Assembly: GCA_021823425.1 (NCBI GenBank)
Contig: JAKANX010000011.1
Coordinates: forward strand, 1-17,573
Direction of reading: 5' to 3'
DNA: 17,573 nt
Source: Microcaldota archaeon
Lineage (GTDB): Archaea > Micrarchaeota > Micrarchaeia > Anstonellales > Bilamarchaeaceae
A model generated the notes under the pieces. The model did not search any database. It was not told the origin of the DNA and saw only the letters and a program-made list of their open reading frames with translations. Below are positions 6,254 to 13,042 of the stretch, piece after piece (position 1 is the stretch's first letter; each line of letters starts with the position of its first letter). The translations under genes and the position numbers were made by a program.

Positions 6254-6997
6254 TCAGGTGATGAGCGAGGTTATTTCGTCCACGTAGTCCTGGAACCTGC
6301 GGTCGCGCATGTTCTTCGGCTTGTCCAGCTCTATCCTCATGTCCGCCTTTATGTGCCCCGGCCTGTGGCTGAGCACGATCACCCTGTCCGCGAGGTAAAC
6401 CGCCTCCTGGATGTTGTGCGTGATGAGAAGGAGCACGTCCGGCTTCATCCTCTTGTTCTGGTAGTAGCGCAGTATCTCGTTCTGCAGGTTGCGGGCGGTG
6501 AGCTGGTCCAGGCCGCTGAACGCCTCGTCCAGTATGAGTATGTCGGGCTCCCTGCACAATGCGCGCGCGACGCCCACGCGCTGCTTCATTCCCCCGCTGA
6601 GGTCGCGCGGATAGTTCTCGGCGAAGCCCTGGAGGCCGATGAGGTTGATGTACTTGTTCACCAGTTTCCTGCGCTCGTCCTCGGGCCGGTCGAGCAGCGC
6701 CAGCTCTATGTTCTCGTAGACGGTCTTCCAGGGCAGGAGCGCGAAGCTCTGGAAAACCATCATTATCTTCTGGTCCGGGCCCGCGAGCGGCTTGCCGTGG
6801 AACCTGATTTCCCCTGAGCTGGGCTTCTCAAGCCCGGCTATCATGCGTATCAGCGTGGTCTTTCCGCAACCCGAGGGGCCGATGAGCGCGACGGATTCCC
6901 TCTTGGTAATCCTTATGGTCACGTCCTCCAGCGCCGGCACCGACTTGCCGTCGGTCTCGTAAACCTTGGAAACGTTCCTGATGCTGAGTTCAACCAT
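6254..6997 (-). CDS. ABC importer ATP-binding protein, SsuB/TauB/NrtD-like
   Basis: This 247-residue ATPase has all motifs intact: Walker A GPSGCGKTT (about 38), Q-loop FQSFALLPWKTVYEN (about 81), signature LSGGMKQRVGVARAL (about 133), Walker B ILILDEAFSGLD (about 154) and H-loop LLITHNIQEAVYLADRV (about 190). The FALLPWKTVYEN form and overall length place it in the nitrate/sulfonate/taurine/thiamine-type importer class. It ends soon after the canonical core, so the C-terminal AAA-associated extension is absent; that domain is the convergent neighbour. The gene starts 10 bp after the permease stop on the same strand and is surely co-transcribed with it. The substrate is undetermined: possibilities include nitrate, sulfonate, bicarbonate, pyrimidine precursor or metal. 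Confidence 0.93.
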   Translation of the reverse strand: MVELSIRNVSKVYETDGKSVPALEDVTIRITKRESVALIGPSGCGKTTLIRMIAGLEKPSSGEIRFHGKPLAGPDQKIMMVFQSFALLPWKTVYENIELALLDRPEDERRKLVNKYINLIGLQGFAENYPRDLSGGMKQRVGVARALCREPDILILDEAFSGLDQLTARNLQNEILRYYQNKRMKPDVLLLITHNIQEAVYLADRVIVLSHRPGHIKADMRIELDKPKNMRDRRFQDYVDEITSLIT

Positions 6998-7007
6998 CCA
7001 AGATCGC

Positions 7008-8609
7008 CTAGAACTTATACCGGTCGCTGCCGCGTATCAGGGGCTTCCATACAAGGTAATTCAGCGTGAGCACGATAATCATTATGGAGGAAACAGCTAA
7101 AAGTATTCCGTCCATGTTCGCGGCGGCCGATGATGAGGAAAGGAGATAGCCGAGGCCGGGCATCTGGAAGGGCTGGCCGTTCGGCCCGACTATGTACTCG
7201 CTCACTATGGAGGCGTTCCATCCCCCGCCGAGCGATTCCACGCTCGCTATGAAAATCGCCGGGAGCAGGGCCGGCACCATTATGTGCCTGAGCTTGTCCG
7301 CGGACTTCAGGCTCAGGATTGCCGAGAGATCGAATATCTCCTCCGGGATGGTCTGCACCGCCCGGATGAGGTTGAACAGGAAGTACCACTGCATGCCCGT
7401 GAGCAGGAGCAGTATGGAGGCGACGTTCAGGCCGATTTGCCCGCCGATCGTCTGCACCACGACTATGACGACTATGGGGAACACCGAAATCGCGGGTATT
7501 GACTGCCCGAGGTCAAAGAAAGGCATCAGGGCGCCCATCGCCTTCTTGTTCCTGGCGAGGAATATCGCGACCAGGCAGGTCCACACGAGCGCAATCGCGT
7601 ACCCTGCGATCATGCGTGCAACGGATGCGAACATGTACTGCAATATGAGCCCGTTTTTCAGGTATTCGGGAAGCCGGAAAACCAGGATGTAGCCGAAAAG
7701 CAGGAAAACGCCCGCCAGCAGCACGTACGAGAACTTCTCCACGTTCTGCCCCGCGCCCTTCCAGCTGTAATCGGGGCCGATGGAGAGCGATTCCATGAGC
7801 CGCACGGAGCGGCCCTGGAACCTCCTTGCGAGCGAGCCGAACGCCCCGTAAATCCGCTCTAGGAGGCGGACGACGAAATTCTCCTCGGATTTCTCCAGCT
7901 GCCCCCTGCTTTTCTTGAGGAGCGGCTGCCACATGAAAATGTTCATTCCGAATACTATGAAGGCGAGCATCGCGAGCCCGATGAGGGAATGGGCCATGTT
8001 GTAGGAGAACGCGGACTGGGCTATGAAGGAGCCGAGCCCCGGAAGCTGTATGTTTTCGGTGCCCATGGAGATGTATTCGCTCGCGACGAGGAAGTACCAG
8101 CCGCCCCCCCAGGCCGTCATCGAGCTGGAGACGAACTGCGGGAGCGCGGCCGGAAAGACAAGCTCGGTGAGGTAGCGGAACCCGCGCAGGTCCAGCATTT
8201 TTGCGAGGTCGCGCATGTCGCCCGTTATGTAGTTTATGCTCTCTATTATCGCGAACCCGAGCGCCCATGCCATGCCCGTCACTATCAGGAATACTGAGGA
8301 GAGCTCCTGGCCGACTATGCCGCCGGGGAACACGTGCACGAAAAAGAGGATTGCAAAGGGAAGGAAGCCCAGCACCGGGACCGCCTGCAGGACGTCCAGG
8401 ATTGGGAAGAGGAGCGCGGAAAGCCGCCTGTTGTGCGTGATCAGCAGGGCGAGGACGACCATGGAGATTATGGAGATTACGTACGAGGCGGCCATTCGCA
8501 GGAAGCTCCGGAACCCGTAGTATACGAGGTCCGCGGTCTGCCAGCCCATCACGTAAAACGAAATGGCTATGAATAGCACGAATAAAATCGCAAAATGCCT
8601 CCCCTCCAT
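7008..8609 (-). CDS. Double-length ABC importer permease (two fused BPD_transp_1 domains)
   Basis: This 533-residue membrane protein is made of two tandem permease halves, about 1-240 and 290-533. Each ends in a similar block: (A/T)ARGGGW-like text followed by SEYI and an 'LPGLG' loop (GGGWYFLVASEYI...QLPGLGSFI and GGGWNASIVSEYI...QMPGLGYLL). Both EAA-type coupling loops are visible (DLRGFRYLTELVFPAALP and SLKSADKLRHIMVPALLP). One chain therefore supplies what is normally a homodimer. Between the halves is a charged cytoplasmic linker (about 230-275). The ATG at 8609 lies about 27 bp from a TATA box, so the message is probably leaderless. It is followed directly by the ATPase gene. No substrate-binding protein is encoded in the window. 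Confidence 0.92.
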   Translation of the reverse strand: MEGRHFAILFVLFIAISFYVMGWQTADLVYYGFRSFLRMAASYVISIISMVVLALLITHNRRLSALLFPILDVLQAVPVLGFLPFAILFFVHVFPGGIVGQELSSVFLIVTGMAWALGFAIIESINYITGDMRDLAKMLDLRGFRYLTELVFPAALPQFVSSSMTAWGGGWYFLVASEYISMGTENIQLPGLGSFIAQSAFSYNMAHSLIGLAMLAFIVFGMNIFMWQPLLKKSRGQLEKSEENFVVRLLERIYGAFGSLARRFQGRSVRLMESLSIGPDYSWKGAGQNVEKFSYVLLAGVFLLFGYILVFRLPEYLKNGLILQYMFASVARMIAGYAIALVWTCLVAIFLARNKKAMGALMPFFDLGQSIPAISVFPIVVIVVVQTIGGQIGLNVASILLLLTGMQWYFLFNLIRAVQTIPEEIFDLSAILSLKSADKLRHIMVPALLPAIFIASVESLGGGWNASIVSEYIVGPNGQPFQMPGLGYLLSSSSAAANMDGILLAVSSIMIIVLTLNYLVWKPLIRGSDRYKF

Positions 8610-8632
8610 GGGGGTGGAAAACTCCGTGAAAG

Positions 8633-8640
8633 TTTATATA
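8633..8640 (-). promoter_or_regulatory. TATA box for the permease-ATPase operon
   Basis: On the minus strand TATATAAA is centred about 27 bp before the permease ATG. This places the transcription start at or within a few bases of the start codon. Confidence 0.65.
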
Positions 8641-8656
8641 GCTTTCCGGCATTCCA

Positions 8657-8672
8657 CGAACGCGCGCGTTCG
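8657..8672. promoter_or_regulatory. Perfect 16-bp palindrome upstream of the importer promoter
   Basis: CGAACGCG/CGCGTTCG is an exact inverted repeat lying 16 bp upstream of the TATA box on the minus strand and 34 bp after the pgk stop. It could be an operator for the importer operon, or a hairpin closing the pgk transcript; no T-tract follows it. Confidence 0.4.
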
Positions 8673-8705
8673 ATTCTTGCACGAACTGTTTTTTCCGCGG
8701 CGCAG

Positions 8706-9899
8706 CTAAACGCTGAACCTCCCAAGGTTGTCCGTGAGCCCCCTCAGGCCCGGAAGCTCCTTTCCGCTTAAGTATTCCACGAGCGCCTTTCCAGAAAGGG
8801 AGACGTACCCGAATTTCTCCTTTGGGATTGCGAACTTGTCTATCGCGGTTATCGTGTGCCCGCCTCCGAGGAGCGAGAACGCCTCCGAGCGCGAGACCGC
8901 CTCGAGCACGTGGCTCGTGCCCCAGCCGAATTCCTTCATTTCATAAACCCCCATCGGCCCGTTCATGAATATGAAGTCCGAGTCGTATATGATTTCCTTG
9001 TAGCGCAGAAGAGTTTTTTCGCTTATGTCGAAAATCTCCCCCCGCTCTACCCTATCCGCAGGGCAGTCCACCCTCTTCCCGTCCACGCACAGGCCCACGT
9101 CCGAGGGAATCTCTATCTTGCCCGGGTATTTTTCCATCATCTCGCGCGCCTCCTTGGCGTGCTGCAAAAGCCCGGTCTTTTCAAGGTACGCGAGCGAGCC
9201 GCCCACGCCGTAGCCTTTCGCATGGAGGAAAAGTATGGAGAGGGCGCCTCCGACGAGGATTTTCCTGACCTTGTTCGTGGAAAGCCACCTTTTCATCACG
9301 CCGAACGAGTCCTCCACCTTGGAGCCCCCGAAAATGAATGTGATGTTCTGCGCGCCGTCCATCCTCTTTAGCGCCTCAATCTCGTCGTGTAGGACTTTTC
9401 CCGCGCCGCTCGGGAGGTGGCGCATGAACCCTACCACGCTGGCGTGGTCCCTGTGCGAAACTGAGAGCGAGTCAAGTATGAAATAGTGGCCCAGCGGCGC
9501 GAGCGCCTTCACGAGTTCCGAGTCATGGGTCTTGCTGGTCTCGTCCCCGAGCATGCGCACGTTGTTTAGCAGAAGGACTTCCCCGTTCCTCAGTTGGAGT
9601 ATCGCCTTCTGCGCCTTCTCGCCTATCACGTCGTCCACGTAATAAACGGGGGTGCCCAGCTCCTTCTCAAGGAGCTTTGCGTGCTGCTCCAGCGGGATGA
9701 AATCCTCTTCGCCCGGCCGGCCCTGGTGCGCGAGCAGGACTATTTTCGCGCCGGCGTCGCGCAGCTCCGCGACGCTCCTCGCGTGCGCCCTTATGCGCGG
9801 GTTCATCTGCACTATCCCCTTCTCAAGGGGCGAATTGATGTCTATGCGCTTGAAAATCACCTTTCCCCTGAGGTTGAAATCGCTGAATTTGCGTACCAT
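8706..9899 (-). CDS. pgk: Phosphoglycerate kinase (archaeal type)
   Basis: This 397-residue protein converts 1,3-bisphosphoglycerate and ADP to 3-phosphoglycerate and ATP, and runs in reverse in gluconeogenesis. Visible family blocks: substrate-binding RIDINSPL near the N-terminus, then RIRAH, LLAHQGRPG, YVDDVIG, LLLNNVRM, FGGSKVEDS, FMNGPMGVYEMKEF and the nucleotide-site GGGHTITAI near the C-terminus. The RIDINSP and AHQGRPG forms are typical of archaeal enzymes. The frame stays open 82 codons further upstream, into the TrmB gene, but the PGK homology starts at the MVRKFSDF at 9899. GGGTGCGGGTG upstream of that ATG serves as Shine-Dalgarno. It lies 56 bp after a TrmB-type regulator on the same strand. 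Confidence 0.96.
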   Translation of the reverse strand: MVRKFSDFNLRGKVIFKRIDINSPLEKGIVQMNPRIRAHARSVAELRDAGAKIVLLAHQGRPGEEDFIPLEQHAKLLEKELGTPVYYVDDVIGEKAQKAILQLRNGEVLLLNNVRMLGDETSKTHDSELVKALAPLGHYFILDSLSVSHRDHASVVGFMRHLPSGAGKVLHDEIEALKRMDGAQNITFIFGGSKVEDSFGVMKRWLSTNKVRKILVGGALSILFLHAKGYGVGGSLAYLEKTGLLQHAKEAREMMEKYPGKIEIPSDVGLCVDGKRVDCPADRVERGEIFDISEKTLLRYKEIIYDSDFIFMNGPMGVYEMKEFGWGTSHVLEAVSRSEAFSLLGGGHTITAIDKFAIPKEKFGYVSLSGKALVEYLSGKELPGLRGLTDNLGRFSV

Positions 9900-9943
9900 A
9901 AATGCACCCGCACCCGTAATTAGCAATATGGGGTAGGAAGCCG

Positions 9944-9953
9944 GAAAATAAAA
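9944..9953 (-). promoter_or_regulatory. Possible TATA element for pgk
   Basis: On the minus strand TTTTTATTTT is centred about 50 bp before the pgk ATG, inside the short gap after the TrmB gene. It would give a leader of about 25 nt holding the GGGTG site. The alternative is read-through from the TrmB gene promoter. Confidence 0.3.
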
Positions 9954-9955
9954 AC

Positions 9956-10717
9956 CTAACTTTTGAATGCTTTGCTCTTCTTCCAAAATTCCTCGAAATA
10001 CGCGCGGAAGGAATCCGCGATTTCCTGGTTGGTTATTTCTATCGTTATCGGCTTGGAGGACGGGATGCTGATTGCGACCACGCCCTTGTATCCCATGAAC
10101 CATGCGGGCGTGTTGAGCCCCTCGGGCATGTACCTCGCGTCGCACAGGGGGTAGCTGTTCCGATTTTTCAAAACCGCGGGCTCGGTCTTGCGCTCGAAAA
10201 GCATGCGGGTTTTTATCCCAGCCTTTGCCCTTCGCACGTGGTCCTTCATCCAGTACGCGTGCTGCTCGGGCGGCTGGTACGCGGTCACGCCCATGTAATA
10301 GTATTCCTCGCCCCTCTTGAGGCGCTCGAAGGTGTGCTCGTGCACGGTCATCGTTCCCTTGAAGCCCTTGTACACCTTCACTTCGGCCTCCTTTTCCGCC
10401 CCGTGCATGGACAGCAGCTGCGGAATTAGCGCGTTGATGGATTCCCGGGTCTTTTCGAACTTCCTTTCCTCCTCCTCCACGTAATCCAGCAGGCGGTAGG
10501 GCTCGGCTGCCTGATAATATTTCGTCTTTTCCCTGGTGATGAAGGAGACGAGCCCCTTCTGCATGAGCTTTTCCAATATCTGGTAGATTATGGAGCGGGC
10601 GATTCCGGACTTTTCAATTATCGGGCCCGTGGTGGAGGAGCCGAGCTCCAGGAGCGCGAGATACACTTTGATTTCCCCCTCCGTGAGGCCCGCTTCCCTG
10701 AGGCTGGATACGTCCAT
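9956..10717 (-). CDS. TrmB-family sugar-responsive transcriptional regulator
   Basis: This 253-residue protein has the TrmB architecture. An N-terminal winged helix-turn-helix covers about 1-75 (LREAGLTEGEIKVYLALLELG, IIEKSGIARSIIYQILEKLMQKGLVSF, with a wing at KTKYYQA). A coiled-coil linker covers about 78-108 (VEEEERKFEKTRESINALIPQLLSMH). A C-terminal effector domain covers about 112-250. TrmB proteins bind sugars and repress or activate glycolytic, gluconeogenic and sugar-transport genes. This protein sits directly before pgk, so a role in central carbon control is plausible (inference). The ATG at 10717 is about 24 bp from a TATA box, so it is leaderless. A 9-bp direct repeat straddles the start codon and may be an autoregulatory site. 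It diverges from the cysteine-rich operon. Confidence 0.9.
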   Translation of the reverse strand: MDVSSLREAGLTEGEIKVYLALLELGSSTTGPIIEKSGIARSIIYQILEKLMQKGLVSFITREKTKYYQAAEPYRLLDYVEEEERKFEKTRESINALIPQLLSMHGAEKEAEVKVYKGFKGTMTVHEHTFERLKRGEEYYYMGVTAYQPPEQHAYWMKDHVRRAKAGIKTRMLFERKTEPAVLKNRNSYPLCDARYMPEGLNTPAWFMGYKGVVAISIPSSKPITIEITNQEIADSFRAYFEEFWKKSKAFKS

Positions 10718-10730
10718 GAATTGGATACGT
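10705..10730 (-). promoter_or_regulatory. 9-bp direct repeats straddling the TrmB-gene start
   Basis: TGGATACGT (plus-strand reading) occurs at 10705-10713 and 10722-10730, 17 bp apart, on either side of the start codon and likely transcription start. A regulator bound here would block initiation. One copy is within codons 2-5, so chance is possible. Confidence 0.3.
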
Positions 10731-10736
10731 TCGGGG

Positions 10737-10745
10737 AATTTTTAA
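10737..10745 (-). promoter_or_regulatory. TATA box for the TrmB-type gene
   Basis: On the minus strand TTAAAAATT is centred about 24 bp before the ATG at 10717, which implies a leaderless message. Confidence 0.5.
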
Positions 10746-10780
10746 CCCTTTCCATCTGCTATACCAGTGGTGGTGGGTTA

Positions 10781-10792
10781 CTATTTAAATAG
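10781..10792 (+). promoter_or_regulatory. Palindromic TATA box for the cysteine-rich operon
   Basis: CTATTTAAATAG is a perfect 12-bp palindrome centred about 29 bp before the ATG of the leader ORF at 10816. Transcription should start within about 5 bases of that ATG. Confidence 0.6.
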
Positions 10793-10815
10793 GAATTTTG
10801 CGCCAGTCGTAAGCC

Positions 10816-10911
10816 ATGGAAGAAAATGAAACCACTGCCGCGGGTGCGGAGAAGAAGCCGCTGCCCGAATTCGCAGCGCTGGACGTGCTCGCGGAGCCGA
10901 GGAAGAAGTGA
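10816..10911 (+). CDS. 31-residue leader ORF of the cysteine-rich operon
   Basis: ATG at 10816 opens a 31-codon frame (begins MEENETTAAG, ends LAEPRKK) stopping 4 nt before the next ATG at 10916. It is the first ATG after the TATA box and almost at the predicted transcription start. The peptide is acidic at its start, basic at its end, and has no cysteine, signal or membrane segment. The Shine-Dalgarno-like GAGGAAG for the next gene lies in its last codons, so its translation could tune downstream expression. It might be a real small protein or a leader peptide. A frameshifted N-terminus of the next gene is unlikely, because the paralogue aligns from the 10916 start. Confidence 0.5.
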   Translation: MEENETTAAGAEKKPLPEFAALDVLAEPRKK

Positions 10912-10915
10912 TTGC

Positions 10916-11668
10916 ATGGACATGGACGAGGCCTGGGCGAGCACCTGCAGGGTCCTTTTCGGAGGGGAGATAGGCCCGATGAAGGGCTACGACGAGTACC
11001 TGTCGCGCTACGTCGCTCTTCCTGCGAAAGGAAAATCCGCGCTCTCCGGAAAAGAGATAGCAGTTGGGCGCGCAATTCCAAAAGGAGCGAAATTCATCTC
11101 CAATTCAGAAATGGCCGAATTCGAGAAAAAAACTGGAAGTTCCCCGGTGAACATAAACGACGTGAAGGACACGGATTCGCTCGTCCGCGCGCTCAGGGAG
11201 AAATTCCATTACGCGGGAAACATGCAGCTGGGCAACTGCACCGCAATAGAGGGCAGCAACAAGTGCATAGACTCCGCGTTCGTTGGCAATTCCGAATACG
11301 TGTATTACAGCAAGTACGTTTCGCACTCCACGATGGTGAGGCACAGCGAATACGTATTCGGCACCAACAGCACCGCGGAAATCAAGTTCGGGATAAAGCA
11401 TTACGAGACGTGGAGGAGCGTGCGCATGCTCGAGGCGTTCCGCACCTACACATCTTCGGACTGCCATTTCGTCGCGAACCTTGAAAGCTGCCAGAACTGC
11501 CTCTTTTGCTTCAACCTCAGGAACCAGTCTAACTGCATAGGGAACCTGAAGCTGGAGAAGGGGAAATTTGAAACGCTCAAGGCAAAGCTCGTCGCGGACA
11601 TTCGGGACACGCTCGCGTCCAAAAAAACGATGCCGTCCATAGTGGACCTCGTGGGTGGGATTGCATGA
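10916..11668 (+). CDS. Cysteine-rich repeat protein, paralogue A (unknown function)
   Basis: This 250-residue protein is a clear paralogue of the next gene. An N-terminal helical part (about 1-110: DEAWASTCRVLFGGEIGPMK, then YDEYLSRYVALPAKGK) precedes a repetitive beta-rich region (about 110-215). Units of roughly 11-13 residues there end in N/S/T-rich turns (NSEYVYYSKYV, HSTMVRHSEYVFG), suggesting a right-handed beta-helix. The hallmark is ESCQNCLFCFNLRNQ followed by NCIGN, then a helical tail. It has 8 Cys against 13 in its neighbour; several metal- or turn-position cysteines are replaced by Ser, Thr or His, so this copy looks diverged. From memory the C..C..CF-x-x-N layout resembles unnamed cysteine-rich proteins of CPR bacteria. 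The start at 10916 is chosen by alignment to the paralogue and by GAGGAAG upstream. No function is assigned. Confidence 0.75.
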   Translation: MDMDEAWASTCRVLFGGEIGPMKGYDEYLSRYVALPAKGKSALSGKEIAVGRAIPKGAKFISNSEMAEFEKKTGSSPVNINDVKDTDSLVRALREKFHYAGNMQLGNCTAIEGSNKCIDSAFVGNSEYVYYSKYVSHSTMVRHSEYVFGTNSTAEIKFGIKHYETWRSVRMLEAFRTYTSSDCHFVANLESCQNCLFCFNLRNQSNCIGNLKLEKGKFETLKAKLVADIRDTLASKKTMPSIVDLVGGIA

Positions 11669-12429
11669 AAGAGATTGAGGCTGCGTTCGCAACTACGACT
11701 TCAATACTGCTGGGCAAGAAGCTCTCCGGGCTGGACGATTACGGGCCGTGGCTCACAGAGAGCCTCGCGGCCAAGGTGGACAGGGCCAAGTCCGTAAAAA
11801 GCGGCAAGGACGTATTCGTTCCCACTCTCGCGTTCTATGAGAAGATAGGGAAAAACTCGCTCACTCTGGAGGAATCGCTCGCGCACGGCGCAAACGCGAT
11901 TTCGGAAAAGGACGCGGAAGGGCTGGCGATGGCGAACGCGTCCAAGGCGCTTGCGGGAATAATGTCCACGACGCCCGAAGTGATGTTTGACAAGAACATA
12001 GGGACGCAGGAGTGCGCGGACTACGGGCCCACGCAATACTGCTACAGGAGCGCGTACGCGTGGTTCGAGAAATTCTGCGGCTACTGCTTCTGGGCGCGCA
12101 CATCTGAATACATGTTCGGCTGCTCCTCCATACTGGATTCTAAATTCTGCATAAAGTGCTCGGACAGCGTGAACCTCACGCGCTGCTTCGAGGTCACGGA
12201 CGGAAGGAACTGCTCCGACGTTTACTTTTCGCACAACGTGGAGAACTGCCAGGACTGCATGTTCTGCTTCAACACCAAGAACAGGAGGCACGCGATAGGG
12301 AACGTGGAGCTCGGAAGGGAGAAATACATGGAAATCAAGAAGAAAGTTGTTGGGGAAATCGCAGGGGAACTGGAGAAGGAAAAGCGCTACAGGCACACGG
12401 TGTTCAACATAGGTATTTGTCCCAAATGA
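11665..12429 (+). CDS. Cysteine-rich repeat protein, paralogue B (unknown function)
   Basis: This 254-residue protein starts in a 4-nt ATGA overlap with paralogue A, so translation is coupled. Layout: helical N-terminus (about 1-105, aligning with paralogue A at ATTTSILLGKKLSGLDDYGPWL), then a beta-helix-like region (about 108-215) dense in cysteine (KFCGYCFW, FCIKCSDS, GRNCSDVYFS, VENCQDCMFCFNTKN), an IGN...REKY motif, and a lysine-rich helical tail ending NIGICPK. All but the last of its 13 Cys fall in the repeat region. CxxC spacing suggests metal binding, but no known zinc or Fe-S fold is recognisable. There is no signal peptide or TM segment, so it is likely cytosolic. The segment RNCSDVYFS...CQDCMFCFN resembles, from memory, the CPR-bacterial family noted for paralogue A. 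Function unknown. Confidence 0.8.
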   Translation: MKEIEAAFATTTSILLGKKLSGLDDYGPWLTESLAAKVDRAKSVKSGKDVFVPTLAFYEKIGKNSLTLEESLAHGANAISEKDAEGLAMANASKALAGIMSTTPEVMFDKNIGTQECADYGPTQYCYRSAYAWFEKFCGYCFWARTSEYMFGCSSILDSKFCIKCSDSVNLTRCFEVTDGRNCSDVYFSHNVENCQDCMFCFNTKNRRHAIGNVELGREKYMEIKKKVVGEIAGELEKEKRYRHTVFNIGICPK

Positions 12430-12468
12430 AACAAATGTGCGAAAAAAATGCACAGGCAGCGCACAGAA

Positions 12469-12476
12469 TTTATATA
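12469..12476 (+). promoter_or_regulatory. TATA box for the orphan gene at 12500
   Basis: TTTATATA is centred about 27 bp before the ATG at 12500. The predicted transcription start coincides with the start codon, which favours 12500 over the upstream in-frame GTG at 12437. Confidence 0.65.
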
Positions 12477-12499
12477 CGACTTTCCACTTTTATCAACAC

Positions 12500-13039
12500 A
12501 TGAAACAAACCGCTCAAATTGCACAAAATGCACAGCATGCTGCAAAGGAGATGCCGCTCAGGCAGGCGTTTCCGGGAAAACAGTTCAGGAAACTGGCGCC
12601 GTGCGCCAGGCTCGTTGAAACTGTGCACATGACCAAGGGAATGGGCCCGGTAAGCGTGGCTTCGCTCACGCCGAAGGCAAAGCAGGAAACAGCGGACAGG
12701 CTGATGGCCGAGTGGCTCAGGCTGGACGGCCAGCTTCCGTTTGAAGGAAAGCCCGGATACGCCACGGGCCATGTCTACGCTGCCGCGCTCGCGGACAAGC
12801 TCAACCTCTTGCAGGGCAAGATACTGATAAGGGCCGTGAACCCCAAGGCATTCACCCCCAAGGACGCTGTGTTCATGAGGACGCTCGCGCACGAGTCGTT
12901 CCTGCTCGTGAAGCGCCTGGAGCGCAGCGGAATAGTCGGAATGAGGAACGGCGACTACAAGAAGCCTATTGCGGAAGTCCTGGAAAACATCAGGGACATC
13001 TGCATGGAGATTCCAAACGAGATAATACGCCCGAACTAG
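12500..13039 (+). CDS. Hypothetical protein, 179 residues, probably leaderless
   Basis: I do not recognise this family. The N-terminus is a Gln/Ala-rich stretch (KQTAQIAQNAQHAAKE) followed by a basic segment (RQAFPGKQFRKLAP). The rest is predicted mostly helical: DRLMAEWLRLDGQLP, HVYAAALADKLNLLQGKILIRAV, DAVFMRTLAHESFLLVKRLERSGIVGM and IAEVLENIRDICMEIPNEII. It has two cysteines, no TM segment and no obvious catalytic motif. The four-helix character and charge pattern could suit a small nucleic-acid-associated or HEPN-like fold, but the R-x4-6-H signature of HEPN RNases is not seen. Codon use matches the neighbours. Its stop lies 3 bp from the topA stop in convergent orientation. An in-frame GTG at 12437 would add 21 residues but lies upstream of the TATA box. 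Confidence 0.7.
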   Translation: MKQTAQIAQNAQHAAKEMPLRQAFPGKQFRKLAPCARLVETVHMTKGMGPVSVASLTPKAKQETADRLMAEWLRLDGQLPFEGKPGYATGHVYAAALADKLNLLQGKILIRAVNPKAFTPKDAVFMRTLAHESFLLVKRLERSGIVGMRNGDYKKPIAEVLENIRDICMEIPNEIIRPN

Positions 13040-13042
13040 GGC

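Noticed and set aside
7989..8576. Plus-strand ORFs across the permease gene, and many similar overlaps elsewhere
   Set aside because: High-GC shadow frames of confidently identified genes, with Arg/Gly/Pro-rich composition and no homology pattern.
9900..10145. N-terminal extension of the pgk frame by 82 codons
   Set aside because: It lies over the TrmB-gene coding region in another frame, and PGK homology with a Shine-Dalgarno begins at 9899.
10826..10915. 30-residue Arg-rich extension of cysteine-rich paralogue A
   Set aside because: It is an out-of-frame reading of the leader ORF, with Arg/Ser-rich shadow composition; the paralogue alignment starts at 10916.
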